64,000 nucleotides of DNA from CAYXFD01 sp964464175 (GTDB taxonomy: Bacteria; Cloacimonadota; Cloacimonadia; Cloacimonadales; JAJBBL01), in assembly GCA_964464175.1 (NCBI GenBank), contig CAYXFD010000001.1, positions 258,090 through 322,089 of the forward strand, written 5' to 3'. Shown here piece after piece: positions 9,421 through 18,809 of the stretch. The notes under the pieces were generated by a model that saw only the letters and a program-made list of their open reading frames with translations, searched no databases and was not told where the DNA came from. The translations under genes and the position numbers were made by a program. Each line of letters opens with the position of its first letter. The stretch's first letter is position 1.

Positions 9421-10002
9421 ATGAGAGAAGAATTGATCGAACGAACGACTGAACTGATCCTTATTGAGCATGCAGTCCATCCCAGGGCAGAATTGATTGA
9501 CTATTACAAACTGTTCTTTCAGGCTATAAGCGGACCGGGGCATCTGATTAATAATGCTGAGGAAGCCCGAAACTATCTGAGTGAAGAAATCAGAGTTATG
9601 GAAGATAGTGAAGAACCACTTTTTCAGGATATATCCTATGATGGAAATGATTTCTGCCGGGTTAGTCTTCAGACGGTAAGAGATAACCTCATCAGCGAGA
9701 AAGACTTTTTTGAGCGGTTTTTTGAAAGTGCAATGAACAAGCTTGATAATATAAGTATGCTGAATGTATGGGTAGAGATTGAACAACTAATCTACAAATT
9801 GAATGTAGTGGGGAGCGGTTACGATTTCCAAAGAAAAGAATTGGATACCCTGCTCAAAATGAGAGAGACCTTTATTCCGCGCCACAGTGAAACATACCGC
9901 AATGAGTACAAACCTCATTACAGATTACTGAGGAATGAATATCTGAAAGATATTAGATCAGAAGCAGAAAATCCAGTTAAATTAGACAAGGGTTTACGGT
10001 AA
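9421..10002 (+). CDS. Conserved protein of unknown function (GPGHL / HSExYR motifs)
   Basis: A 193-residue, largely helical, soluble protein. I do not recognise an assigned function. It has two conserved-looking stretches: SGPGHLI near residue 38 and RHSETYRNEYKPHYRLL near residue 158. I recall the same pair of motifs in uncharacterised proteins of Firmicutes and other anaerobes, where the His residues could be catalytic or metal ligands, but this is memory, not a search. The ATG at 9421 has GGGAG five bases upstream. It is 91 bases after the amidohydrolase on the same strand, and the hairpin at 10006-10035 lies just past its stop. Confidence 0.75.
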   Translation: MREELIERTTELILIEHAVHPRAELIDYYKLFFQAISGPGHLINNAEEARNYLSEEIRVMEDSEEPLFQDISYDGNDFCRVSLQTVRDNLISEKDFFERFFESAMNKLDNISMLNVWVEIEQLIYKLNVVGSGYDFQRKELDTLLKMRETFIPRHSETYRNEYKPHYRLLRNEYLKDIRSEAENPVKLDKGLR

Positions 10003-10005
10003 AAA

Positions 10006-10035
10006 AGAAAGGAACCGATTCATCGGTTCCTTTCT
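10006..10035 (-). terminator. Intrinsic terminator (14-bp stem)
   Basis: AGAAAGGAACCGAT and ATCGGTTCCTTTCT form a perfect 14-bp stem with a two-base loop. On the minus strand it is followed by a run of T (the A run at 10001-10006), so it should terminate the twin-cysteine gene whose stop is at 10074. It lies directly after the plus-strand stop at 10002 as well and may work in both directions. Confidence 0.8.
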
Positions 10036-10073
10036 ACGTTAGAGGTATCGTAAGTAAAAACTATCGTTTTTGA

Positions 10074-10433
10074 TCAAGCGTATTCTTCACAATGCCAAAT
10101 GCCGCCTTCGAGATTCTTCAGACTGCAATTCTCGTTGTGGATACAATAAGGACATAAACCGGGATTGCTCTCCACAGCAGTATTTTCCTCAAGTTTGGGA
10201 CTTTCTGTTTCCCTGCTCTTAGTATTAGCTGCGACAGGAGCAATCACTTCATTTTCATAATCCTCGCAGCTCCAGATCGTGGCATCACTATTATGGCTCA
10301 GACTGCATGATTCGGCTCTTACGCAATCGGCACATAATCCGTTTCTTTTGTTAATTCGTGAACGCAATTCTACTTTTACTTCTTCCTTAAGGCTCTTGGT
10401 TAAATCTTCTTTATACTGTTTTTTGAGTGACAT
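10074..10433 (-). CDS. Small protein with two four-cysteine clusters (putative metal binding)
   Basis: A 119-residue protein of unknown function. A charged helical N-terminus (about 1-30) is followed by two copies of a cysteine motif: Cys34, 37, 43, 56 and Cys94, 97, 103, 115. Each copy runs LCxxC-x5-CSL and ends W-x-CE(D/E)Y, so the motif is C-x2-C-x5-C-x(11-12)-C. A Pro/Thr/Glu-rich linker separates them. Four cysteines per copy suggest a zinc or iron site, by inference only. I start at the ATG at 10433, which has GGGAGG six bases upstream; the longer frame to 10526 has no such site. The terminator at 10006-10035 follows. Confidence 0.75.
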   Translation of the reverse strand: MSLKKQYKEDLTKSLKEEVKVELRSRINKRNGLCADCVRAESCSLSHNSDATIWSCEDYENEVIAPVAANTKSRETESPKLEENTAVESNPGLCPYCIHNENCSLKNLEGGIWHCEEYA

Positions 10434-10754
10434 ATTAACCTCCCAGTTAATCTTGTTTTCGCTTATATATATTGCAAGAGCTGTGCCAAACAGGAAATCT
10501 CGAAACCAAGGGTAGTTCTTAGCCATCTTAAGTCAAAGCTATACAATAAGATAGGGATAATGGGAAGCCACTGATTATTCTGGATGAGTGGACTTTTTTC
10601 CGGAAGAAAACCGGGGAATTATGAGGGGGGTGGGGAAATATTACCCGCTAAAGCTTATGGGAAAAGGTTGTTTCCGATAGAGAATTCAGGGGGATAATAG
10701 CCTGTAAGATTTATGAGTATTCATTCCGAAAGATTGTGACTATGCTTATTATTA
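10434..10754. other. Intergenic region without recognisable features
   Basis: These 321 bases separate two minus-strand genes. I see a G-rich stretch near 10622-10636 but no gene, convincing promoter, hairpin with a T run, or repeat. Confidence 0.5.
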
Positions 10755-12128
10755 TCATTGTTTCCGAATGTCATCGGACACTTCATTTTTTTCTGTTTCA
10801 CTTTCTTTCAATTTGCTGCGGAGGGTTTTCCGGTCAATTCCGAGGATTTGAGCTGCTTGTGTCTTATTACCCCCTACAGAAGCGAGGACGTTCTTTATAT
10901 ATTCGATCTCCATATCCTTCAATGATTTATTACAGTTATTATCTTTTGGTATGGAGTACCGCATTATTTCAGGCAGATCAGGTACATCGATCACCTGGTT
11001 ATCGGTCATAATCAATATTCTATGGATAGTGTTTTCCAGTTCTCTGACATTGCCTGGCCAGGAGTATTTTTTTAAGGCAAGCAAGGCATTTTCAGAAACT
11101 GAAGGGGGATTTTTACCTATTTCTTTAGAGTATTTATCTATGAAGTAGTTGGTCAGGATGATAATGTCATCATCTCTTTCTCTGAGCGGAGGAATATCAA
11201 TAGTAATAACATTTAATCTATAAAATAGATCTTCCCGGAAATGTCCCTGATCGATCAAGTTTTCCAGATTTTTATTGGTAGCAGCGATGATTCTGACATC
11301 AACTACTCTGGATTGCTTAGCGCCAATCATGGCAACCTGTTTATCCTGTAACACTCTGAGGAGTTTGACCTGCATTGAGAGAGGGGTTTCACTGATCTCA
11401 TCAAGAAAGATAGAACCACCGTCAGCAACGAGGAAGAAACCGGCTCTGGTCTCATTAGCACCGGTAAAGGAGCCTTTAACGAAACCAAAAAGCTCACTTT
11501 CCAGCAGATTATCCGGGATAGCACCGCAATTGACAGCAACAAACGGGGCTGAAGACCTGGGGCTGTTATAATGAATAGCTCTGGCGACCAGTTCCTTGCC
11601 TGTTCCGCTTTCACCGGTTATCAGCACAGTAGCCGAGATAGCTATTGATTTTTCAATAGAATAAAAAACACGGTTCATTGCGGAGGATCTGCCTATTATT
11701 CCATAGTTACGGCAGTTTTCCAGGATATTCTTCTTATCACTTATCTTTTCTGTTCTGATTTTTTCGATGACATCATCGATAGCTTTATAGAGTTCATCAT
11801 CGGTAAATGGTTTGATGAGATATTCTTCGGCTCCCGACTTAACTGCTTCCACTGCTCCGTCTATTGTTGGATAACCAGTGATCATAATTACCTTTAGCTG
11901 CCGGTAGTTTTCATTGATATGCTTTATAAGTTCCAAGCCGCTCACTTCAGGCATCTTGAAATCTGTAACAACCAGGTCGATCCGGTTTTTTTCCAAAAGG
12001 GAGAGTGCCTTGGCTACATTATTGGCAGTGAAGACAGCAAAGTCTCTTTTTTTCAGCTTTCTGCTGATCATTTCCAGAGAATCTAAGGAATCATCAACAA
12101 CAAGGATTGATATCTTATTCTTCGACAT
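10755..12128 (-). CDS. NtrC/AtoC-type sigma-54-dependent response regulator
   Basis: A 457-residue enhancer-binding protein. The receiver domain (about 1-125) has the acidic pair in VVDDS and phospho-acceptor Asp56 in VVTDFKMP. The AAA+ domain carries Walker A GESGTGKE (172-179), the sigma-54-contacting loop GSFTGA (219-224) and Walker B GGSIFLDEI (237-245). A Fis-type helix-turn-helix ends the protein (GGNKTQAAQILGIDRKTL). Phosphorylation should drive oligomerisation and open-complex formation at sigma-54 promoters. The histidine kinase gene lies 84 bp upstream on the same strand, so the two form a likely cognate pair. The targets are not visible here; gdhA just upstream is a candidate by position only. 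Confidence 0.95.
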   Translation of the reverse strand: MSKNKISILVVDDSLDSLEMISRKLKKRDFAVFTANNVAKALSLLEKNRIDLVVTDFKMPEVSGLELIKHINENYRQLKVIMITGYPTIDGAVEAVKSGAEEYLIKPFTDDELYKAIDDVIEKIRTEKISDKKNILENCRNYGIIGRSSAMNRVFYSIEKSIAISATVLITGESGTGKELVARAIHYNSPRSSAPFVAVNCGAIPDNLLESELFGFVKGSFTGANETRAGFFLVADGGSIFLDEISETPLSMQVKLLRVLQDKQVAMIGAKQSRVVDVRIIAATNKNLENLIDQGHFREDLFYRLNVITIDIPPLRERDDDIIILTNYFIDKYSKEIGKNPPSVSENALLALKKYSWPGNVRELENTIHRILIMTDNQVIDVPDLPEIMRYSIPKDNNCNKSLKDMEIEYIKNVLASVGGNKTQAAQILGIDRKTLRSKLKESETEKNEVSDDIRKQ

Positions 12129-12212
12129 ATTTTTATCCTGTACTTTAGTTCATGTTATTAACATAGTTATATGAGTAGATTCAGTGTAATGCTCATTTGA
12201 AGAGAGCTGCAG

Positions 12213-13904
12213 TTATTTCGGAACCTTCCCCGTGGAAGGTAATCTGATTTCAAATGTACTCCCTACTCCTTTCTTGCTTTCAACGGTTATCTGGCCATTA
12301 TGAGAGGAAACAATACCATGGACCACCGATAAACCTAATCCGGTTCCCTGGTTGATGTCCTTTGTGGTGAAAAAAGGAATAAATATCTTCTGACGAATGC
12401 TATCATCGATACCTACCCCTGTATCTTCCACAAAGATAGAGGCCGAGTTATCGGGATTGAATTTTGTGGAAAGAATCAGTTTACCGCCGTTAGGCATTGC
12501 CTGGATGGCATTTACGATAAGATTAACCAGAACCTGGTGGATTTGGTTGGGATCGGCATTGACTTCCGGTATATCCGGTTGAAGAAGTTTGATTATTGAA
12601 ACACCTGATTTCTGACAGCGGCTTTCCAGGAAATAGAGTCCTTCGTCAATTATCTGATTGAGGTTGACATTTCCTTTCTTGGGCGGCATTTGCCGGGAAA
12701 AGAGCATCAATTTACGGACTATTTCTCTACTATGCAGTGTAGCGTTGATAATCTTCTTTGAATCTTCGACTGCCTCCGGGGGAACTTTCTCCCCTTTTTC
12801 GATTAATTGAGCGAATCCCAGTATCGTAGCCAGAGGTTCGTTGATTTCATGGGCTATTCCTGCGGAAAGCTGTCCTATGGTTGCCAGTCTGTCGGCATGG
12901 CGCAGTTGATCCTGCAGTTTCATATTCAATTCTTCGACCTGTTTTCTTTCCAGAATGAGAGCTATTTGTTTGGATACAGTTTCCAGCAGATTTTCTTCTT
13001 CCTGCAGGAAGACCTGTCCGTATGAGGGTATCTCTTTTTCTCTGTAGAAGATCTCTAAGATTCCCCTCTGTTCATATTTAGATGATATTCTGGCTGAGAG
13101 TTTAATCTTGCTTTGCCTGAAATTCGGACTTTTATAGTATTCGTTATCCACGAATATTCTGGCGAAGGCTATTTCCGGATACTGCATAGCGGAAGGAAGG
13201 ATATCGGCAATCTGCTGAAGAACCTGATTGGTTGAGAGATTGGGTTTATTGGCTATCTGAGTTATCTGATAGAGACAGAGTAGTTCTTTAACTCTTTCTT
13301 TGAGAGCATCCTGGGCAAGTTGATGAGAGAAGCCTTCAGAGAGAACCTGGATCAGTTTGGAAAAGAAATTAACATCCGGTCTGTTGAAACGATTAGTTTT
13401 CAGGGCTTTCATTACAATAATTGCATAGTTGCTGTCATCTATCAGGAAAGGAATTATATAGTAAGAACGGTAACCTTTGGTACTTTCCTTTTGACTGATT
13501 TCGAGTTCAGTATCGTTAACATAAAAACATATTCCCTCGTCCGTAAGCTTTTGATTGAACAGCTCCTGTTTCACTTTTATACCATTTTTGTTTATTTCCT
13601 GTTGGACGAAGGAAGAAAACCAGTCTGTATAACAGTCGTGATGATCAAAATCGAGCAGGTTTTTATTATTAAAAATATGAAAAGGAAATGATATCTGTTT
13701 CAGTTTCCTTACCGTAAAATCAGAGGGAGGGTTATAATCAAAAGTATTAAGCTTTTCTCTGTCACCCAGATAAATAGAAACAGCATCCGCTTTGGAGAAT
13801 TCATCAAAGATGAGAGCTATACCTTTGATGAATTCCAACCTTTTAAAGTCACCACTGGCACAGCGGAGAATTCTGTTAGAAATCTCACATATTCGTTTCA
13901 GCAT
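12213..13904 (-). CDS. Cytoplasmic sensor histidine kinase with GAF-like domains
   Basis: A 563-residue kinase with no membrane segment. About 1-320 looks like two GAF-type sensory domains joined by a helix near 185-215, followed by a short coiled coil. The HisKA helix holds phospho-acceptor His352 in AGIAHEINEPLATILGF. The ATPase domain has the N box (VLVNLIVNAIQAMP), the G1 box (EDTGVGID), F box and GTGLGLSVVHGIV. It should autophosphorylate and pass phosphate to the NtrC-type regulator downstream. The signal is unknown and, without membrane segments, is probably cytoplasmic. The start at ATG 13904 has GGAGGCAC upstream. Confidence 0.93.
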   Translation of the reverse strand: MLKRICEISNRILRCASGDFKRLEFIKGIALIFDEFSKADAVSIYLGDREKLNTFDYNPPSDFTVRKLKQISFPFHIFNNKNLLDFDHHDCYTDWFSSFVQQEINKNGIKVKQELFNQKLTDEGICFYVNDTELEISQKESTKGYRSYYIIPFLIDDSNYAIIVMKALKTNRFNRPDVNFFSKLIQVLSEGFSHQLAQDALKERVKELLCLYQITQIANKPNLSTNQVLQQIADILPSAMQYPEIAFARIFVDNEYYKSPNFRQSKIKLSARISSKYEQRGILEIFYREKEIPSYGQVFLQEEENLLETVSKQIALILERKQVEELNMKLQDQLRHADRLATIGQLSAGIAHEINEPLATILGFAQLIEKGEKVPPEAVEDSKKIINATLHSREIVRKLMLFSRQMPPKKGNVNLNQIIDEGLYFLESRCQKSGVSIIKLLQPDIPEVNADPNQIHQVLVNLIVNAIQAMPNGGKLILSTKFNPDNSASIFVEDTGVGIDDSIRQKIFIPFFTTKDINQGTGLGLSVVHGIVSSHNGQITVESKKGVGSTFEIRLPSTGKVPK

Positions 13905-14045
13905 TGTGCCTCCTTAATTATTGGATGATCGCTCTTGTCACTTTCAGTAATACCGTTGATTCTTCTTTCTTTTTATTGTCTCGCTTCTTATCGGCAAGAC
14001 ATAGTACTCTTACGCTTCTTCTACCGGCATGAACAATTAATCGGG

Positions 14046-14077
14046 AATAGGTGCCGTTCAGCTGAACGGCACCTATT
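14046..14077 (-). terminator. Perfect palindrome downstream of gdhA (terminator-like)
   Basis: A 32-base perfect palindrome, AATAGGTGCCGTTCAG and its mirror, lies 10 bases past the gdhA stop. The T run after it on the minus strand is weak (TTCCCGATT), so it may be a terminator or a 3'-end stabilising hairpin. It separates gdhA from the kinase-regulator pair. Confidence 0.6.
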
Positions 14078-14087
14078 TCGCTTATAT

Positions 14088-15419
14088 CTAAAGGACTCCG
14101 TGATCGAGCATTGCTGAGGCAACTTTCATAAAACCGGCTATGTTACTCCCTTTGACATAGTTAACATAACCATTTTCATTTCCATACTCAACACATTGAT
14201 TATGAATAGAGCGCATGATTGTCTGTAGTTTCTCATCTACTTCCTCTCTGCTCCAATTCAACCGCATACTGTTTTGGGTCATTTCCAGAGCTGAAGTGGC
14301 AACACCGCCGGCATTTGCTGCTTTTCCCGGACCATAAAGGATCTTATTTTCGAGGAATATCTTCACACCTTCCGGTACGGTTGGCATATTAGCCCCTTCG
14401 GAAACGCAGAAACAACCGTTTTTAACGAGTTCAGCAGCTTCTTGTTCATTAATTTCATTCTGAGTAGCACAGGGGAGGGCAATATCGCACTTGATGCCCC
14501 ATGGTCTTTTCCCTTGATGATATTCTGTTTTGAATTCCTCGGCGTATTCTTTCACTCTTCCCCGGCGAATATTCTTCAGTTCCATAAGGTAATCCCATTT
14601 TTCGCCTTTAATTCCATCAGGATCATAAATAAAACCGTCGGAATCAGAGATCGTGACAACCTTGCCACCTAACATGTTGACTTTTTCGATGGCATACTGA
14701 GAGACATTTCCGGAACCGGAAACCACGACAGTCTTACCTTCGAGGCTGTCATTACGCGTTTTAAGCATCTCATCGGCAAAATAAACTGCACCATATCCGG
14801 TTGCTTCCGGCCTGATCAAGCTGCCGCCCCAAAGGAGTGATTTTCCGGTGAACACTCCGGTAAATTCATTCTTGATCTTTTTATACATACCGAACATATA
14901 GCCGATCTCTCTTTTACCAACTCCGATATCTCCTGCCGGTACGTCGGTGTTAGGTCCGAGATGGCGGAACAGTTCTAACATGAAAGATTGGCAAAACCTC
15001 ATCACTTCACCGTCAGACCTGCCGCGGGGATTAAAGTCGGAACCACCTTTACCGCCGCCGATTGGGAGAGTGGTCAGACTGTTCTTGAATATCTGCTCGA
15101 ATCCGAGAAACTTAAGAATAGAGAGATTAACACTTGGATGAAAACGGAGTCCCCCTTTATAGGGACCGATAGCACTGTTGAACTCTACCCGGAAACCCCG
15201 GTTCACTTCAACTTCACCATTATCAGCGACCCAGGGAACTCTGAACATGATAATTCTTTCCGGTTCGACTATTCTATCCAGGATATTTGCTTGTTGAAAT
15301 TGCGGATTAGCCATGTAGATTGGCCAGATACTCTCGATAACTTCGGCGACAGACTGAATAAACTCAGGTTCATTCTGATTCTTAGCCTTTACTTTTTGCA
15401 TAAATTCTTGTAAACTCAT
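14088..15419 (-). CDS. gdhA: Glutamate dehydrogenase, hexameric (probably NADP-dependent)
   Basis: A 443-residue GDH interconverting glutamate with 2-oxoglutarate and ammonia. The family sequence is clear: the substrate-binding GPYKGGLRFHPSV (Lys88), the catalytic Lys124 in PIGGGKGGSDFNP, PAGDIGVGKREIGYM, the nucleotide-binding VVVSGSGNVSQYA and the C-terminal GPGKAANAGGVA. Length and these motifs fit the ~450-residue hexameric class. Coenzyme preference is inferred. With pruA it supports proline/glutamate catabolism, though GDH can also assimilate ammonia. The kinase and sigma-54 regulator genes follow on the same strand after a palindrome. GGAGG precedes the start. Confidence 0.96.
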   Translation of the reverse strand: MSLQEFMQKVKAKNQNEPEFIQSVAEVIESIWPIYMANPQFQQANILDRIVEPERIIMFRVPWVADNGEVEVNRGFRVEFNSAIGPYKGGLRFHPSVNLSILKFLGFEQIFKNSLTTLPIGGGKGGSDFNPRGRSDGEVMRFCQSFMLELFRHLGPNTDVPAGDIGVGKREIGYMFGMYKKIKNEFTGVFTGKSLLWGGSLIRPEATGYGAVYFADEMLKTRNDSLEGKTVVVSGSGNVSQYAIEKVNMLGGKVVTISDSDGFIYDPDGIKGEKWDYLMELKNIRRGRVKEYAEEFKTEYHQGKRPWGIKCDIALPCATQNEINEQEAAELVKNGCFCVSEGANMPTVPEGVKIFLENKILYGPGKAANAGGVATSALEMTQNSMRLNWSREEVDEKLQTIMRSIHNQCVEYGNENGYVNYVKGSNIAGFMKVASAMLDHGVL

Positions 15420-15666
15420 TCAATACCTCCAACGTTCTTTTTACTTACGATAACGGGTAAACAACACCAAACCCAACTATTCCGGTCCTCTAATTCCGTG
15501 ATAATCAAGCTTAGTATTTCTTCTGACAATGCTTACCAAATATGAGCAGCCACCTCCTTAATTTGTATTACGGTTTTTCCCGACAGGATAAGCTATTTTC
15601 TTTCTTAGCCTGACGTAAAGCCGGAAGACAATGATCGGAACTTTCGGGTTATGCCCTAGAAACTCG

Positions 15667-18600
15667 CTAAGGGAGATCATTACCCGGTTTAAAGATCACT
15701 GCTGCCCCCTTTCTTCCGTCGATCTTAACAATGAAAGGGCTTTCATGGCGCAGATGAATGAAATGTTCGGTTCGTTGAATAGGCTTTTGGCTCATTAACC
15801 ATTTCCAGTTTATCATATCTTCATGATAGGGGATCGTGAAGTAGCCTACATTCATGGCAAACACGTTCTGAAAGAAGTGACTACCCTGAGAGGCTTCCAC
15901 GATGAAATTCTTCAATCCTACCTCTACGATAATCTTAGCCTTATTGATCTGAGACCATTTGACCGGAATACCGAGGAAACGGTCACTGGAACCCCATCTG
16001 CCGGGACCGATCAGGATATAATTCCTCCCTTCCTGACGCAGCTGTTCATTCAGCTTATCGATCTCTTCTTTCATGATGAGGGTTTTGCTGTTATCGAACA
16101 ACTCCGGAACCAGGAATACAACATCGTGGATATCTTCAACGACACCGTTTCCCAAAGCATGAGTCGAAAACAAGAGCAGGTTGTCCTTGTTTATGGATTG
16201 GATATCCAGATTTAATCTTTCCTTACTCACATTGAGTGGTCTGATCTGCAGAAGATAAAAGGAGGGGATTGACTTATCCTCCGTTTCTCTGATCTTTTGA
16301 GGCAAATTGTTTTCAACTGCTTTCGATTGCCCGGAAGACTCCGGCAGAGCAGGGTTTTGTTTCTCTGTTTCTTCTTCCAGATTAACGGCAAATTCAATCT
16401 CAACCGGAATACCCATTGCTTTCTCTCCAATCTTTAGAATGATCTTAAGCAGGTCGGAGAGAGGAATCAAATCGAAATAGGTTATAGCCCGGAAAGTTAT
16501 TACTCTCGGTCCTTTGGCAAAGGTACCCTCAATAAAGGTGTTATTCTCATAGTCCCAGACAGAAGTAAGATCGATGAGCGGACCCTCTTTTTCTTTATTA
16601 GTTATTCTCAGTTTGGTTATTGTGTTGTCCTCTCCCTGGGAGACATCTATATCATCGGCTTCCAGGGGAATAGCATAGAAGTGAGTTTGACTATATTCAA
16701 CAATTCTGAAGGGCTGCATAAATTCAATTTTGGGATAAACCGGACAGAAACTGTAACTCTTTTCTCTGTCCACGACCGATTTACCTAATCCGGCTGCTAA
16801 AGAGACTATTCCATCGTTGTGTTTTATATAAGAGGTGGGATAATAATTATAGGACTGGGCAACTCCGGAGAAATGGGGGTAATAGTGGGAATCATATTTC
16901 CTGCCGACAACAGTTTGCAGGATAACGGCCATCTTTTCTTCTTCCAGCTTATAACTGATACCTTCGATATAATCCCGGGTATTCTTCAGATAGATAGAGG
17001 CATAGATAAGCTTAATGGCATCTGTAAGTCTTTGTAAACGGATTTCAGGATCGGGATTACTGTTAGGAAGCATAAAAGTTCTGTAAACTCCGGCAAAGGG
17101 CTGTGACTGAGAATCTTCTAAAAGACCGGATGATCTGACGGCAAGAGGCTTAGAATTAATATGCAGATAGGTCTTCAAACGGGCGATCAGTTCATCTGAG
17201 AGATCACCGGCAAGAAACTTCTCATCAATCTCTCTGTCCGAATAGCCGGAAAAGTCAAGATTAAGCTTGTTTCTTTCGATAAAACGGTCAAATTCATCTG
17301 TTCCGATAATTGCAGTGCAGGGCAGCTTGATATTGATTTCCTTATAATGCTCGTCAATTTCCATTGTTTCCATGAGAGCATTGAGAAAAGCCAGTCCTCT
17401 TCCTTTACCGCCAAGAGAACCTTCAGCTAACCTCACTATCTGTTTTTCATCGGAGAGACTATCCTCATTGAAGGCTACGATCTTACCCCGGTTCTTTTGA
17501 CGATTAACGAACTGAAAAACAGCAATCAGATATTCTCTAAGAGAGTTAATATCAGGAAAGTCTTCAATCCTTTTTCCGGCGATTACCTTAGCCACCTGGA
17601 ATTCACCGTGGGCAATGAGCCAGATGGAAAAGTGGTTTAACCCGGAGTGGTATTCCAGAGAGTCATCGGAAATTGTTTTCAGTTTAGCCTTGAAATCTCT
17701 CATCGTTCTGGCCGTGTCGATGATCTTGCCGTTTTTTTCCCGAAAGAGGAAATCGCCGAAACCCTGGCTTGTATGGAGAAATTCAAGGAAATCCCGCCAG
17801 AAGGTAGAAGATCCTTCATAAAGATAGTTGAGACCATCCTGCAAGGCATTTTTGATGATACCCTGATCAGAGGAATGAAGCAATAATGCGGTTTTATTGT
17901 CATTTTCTCTGATTTTTCGGAAAAAAGCCAAACCGTCGATTTTGTAACAGAGATACGGTCTTTTATCAACTACGGAGTTTTCTGCTGAGATTATACAGGT
18001 TATGTTCTCTTTATATTTCTCATAAACCTCCTCCGCTTCTCTCAAGGTATGAACGAGTAAGACTTTAGGCCTTGCCCGCATGCGGAGGTGTTTATTAACA
18101 TCATTAAGTTCTTCTTTGATCAACCGCTGGGTTTGCTGAACGAGTTCGTAGTAAATGAGCGGAAGAAATCTGGAATAGTATCTTACTGACTTCTCATAGA
18201 GCAGAATTACCCGTGTCAATCCGGTCTTGGTATCTTGCTCGACGTTTCGTTTATCTTCGATTAATTTGAGCATGGTTAGAAAGATCTTGGCATCCCCTTC
18301 CCAATAGAAGATATCGTCAAAATATTCTCTGTATTCAGACTTTTGCTCGAAGAAAACAGGATTCAGTGTTTGATTTAACAAGAGTAATACCGGCATTTCC
18401 TTATCAAGAGCCTTAACCTCTTTTGCCAGCTCAAGAGATGATATCCTTCCTACATTTTCCAAAGTAATGACCAGATCAAATTTCTCTTTACGGATTATAT
18501 TTAATGCTTCTGCAGCGGAAGGGACAGTTGTAATTCTGGGGTAATTAGACAGGTCAAGCTGTTGATATTCACCAAAAAGCTGTAAAGAGAGATTTCCGTC

Positions 18601-18744
18601 CTGTTCCAGTATGAAAGCATCGTAGAAGGTAGAGACGAGCAGAATATCTCTGATGCGATACTTCATCAGATCATGAAAAGAATCCTCGCCAAATTTGAAT
18701 TTGTTGTAATAATAAATAAGATCGGTAAGTTCTAACTTACTCAT
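15667..18744 (-). CDS. Receiver-like / PPDK_N ATP-grasp protein (paralogue A)
   Basis: A 1025-residue protein of unknown function. The N-terminal 170 residues look like a response-regulator receiver fold, but the phospho-acceptor site reads DLVITLE, with Leu95 where Asp is expected. A second receiver-like block (about 230-330, starting RPKVLLVHTL) has Ala254 at the equivalent site. From about 435 comes the ATP-grasp domain of PEP synthase/PPDK (AEGSLGGKGRGLAFLN, AVRSSGLLEDSQSQPFAGVY), closing with LLQIRPL. The tail holds IGPGRWGSSDRFLGIP and VEASQGSHFFQN. The swivelling phospho-His domain and the PEP/pyruvate barrel are missing, so it is not a PEP synthase. An extra acidic insertion near residue 800 is absent from paralogue B, which lies 65 bp upstream. 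Confidence 0.85.
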   Translation of the reverse strand: MSKLELTDLIYYYNKFKFGEDSFHDLMKYRIRDILLVSTFYDAFILEQDGNLSLQLFGEYQQLDLSNYPRITTVPSAAEALNIIRKEKFDLVITLENVGRISSLELAKEVKALDKEMPVLLLLNQTLNPVFFEQKSEYREYFDDIFYWEGDAKIFLTMLKLIEDKRNVEQDTKTGLTRVILLYEKSVRYYSRFLPLIYYELVQQTQRLIKEELNDVNKHLRMRARPKVLLVHTLREAEEVYEKYKENITCIISAENSVVDKRPYLCYKIDGLAFFRKIRENDNKTALLLHSSDQGIIKNALQDGLNYLYEGSSTFWRDFLEFLHTSQGFGDFLFREKNGKIIDTARTMRDFKAKLKTISDDSLEYHSGLNHFSIWLIAHGEFQVAKVIAGKRIEDFPDINSLREYLIAVFQFVNRQKNRGKIVAFNEDSLSDEKQIVRLAEGSLGGKGRGLAFLNALMETMEIDEHYKEINIKLPCTAIIGTDEFDRFIERNKLNLDFSGYSDREIDEKFLAGDLSDELIARLKTYLHINSKPLAVRSSGLLEDSQSQPFAGVYRTFMLPNSNPDPEIRLQRLTDAIKLIYASIYLKNTRDYIEGISYKLEEEKMAVILQTVVGRKYDSHYYPHFSGVAQSYNYYPTSYIKHNDGIVSLAAGLGKSVVDREKSYSFCPVYPKIEFMQPFRIVEYSQTHFYAIPLEADDIDVSQGEDNTITKLRITNKEKEGPLIDLTSVWDYENNTFIEGTFAKGPRVITFRAITYFDLIPLSDLLKIILKIGEKAMGIPVEIEFAVNLEEETEKQNPALPESSGQSKAVENNLPQKIRETEDKSIPSFYLLQIRPLNVSKERLNLDIQSINKDNLLLFSTHALGNGVVEDIHDVVFLVPELFDNSKTLIMKEEIDKLNEQLRQEGRNYILIGPGRWGSSDRFLGIPVKWSQINKAKIIVEVGLKNFIVEASQGSHFFQNVFAMNVGYFTIPYHEDMINWKWLMSQKPIQRTEHFIHLRHESPFIVKIDGRKGAAVIFKPGNDLP

Positions 18745-18809
18745 TACAAGACACCGGCTTCAATATCCTTCATCTGCTTTCTGTTCTCCCCATAATTTTG
18801 AGTTTCTCC

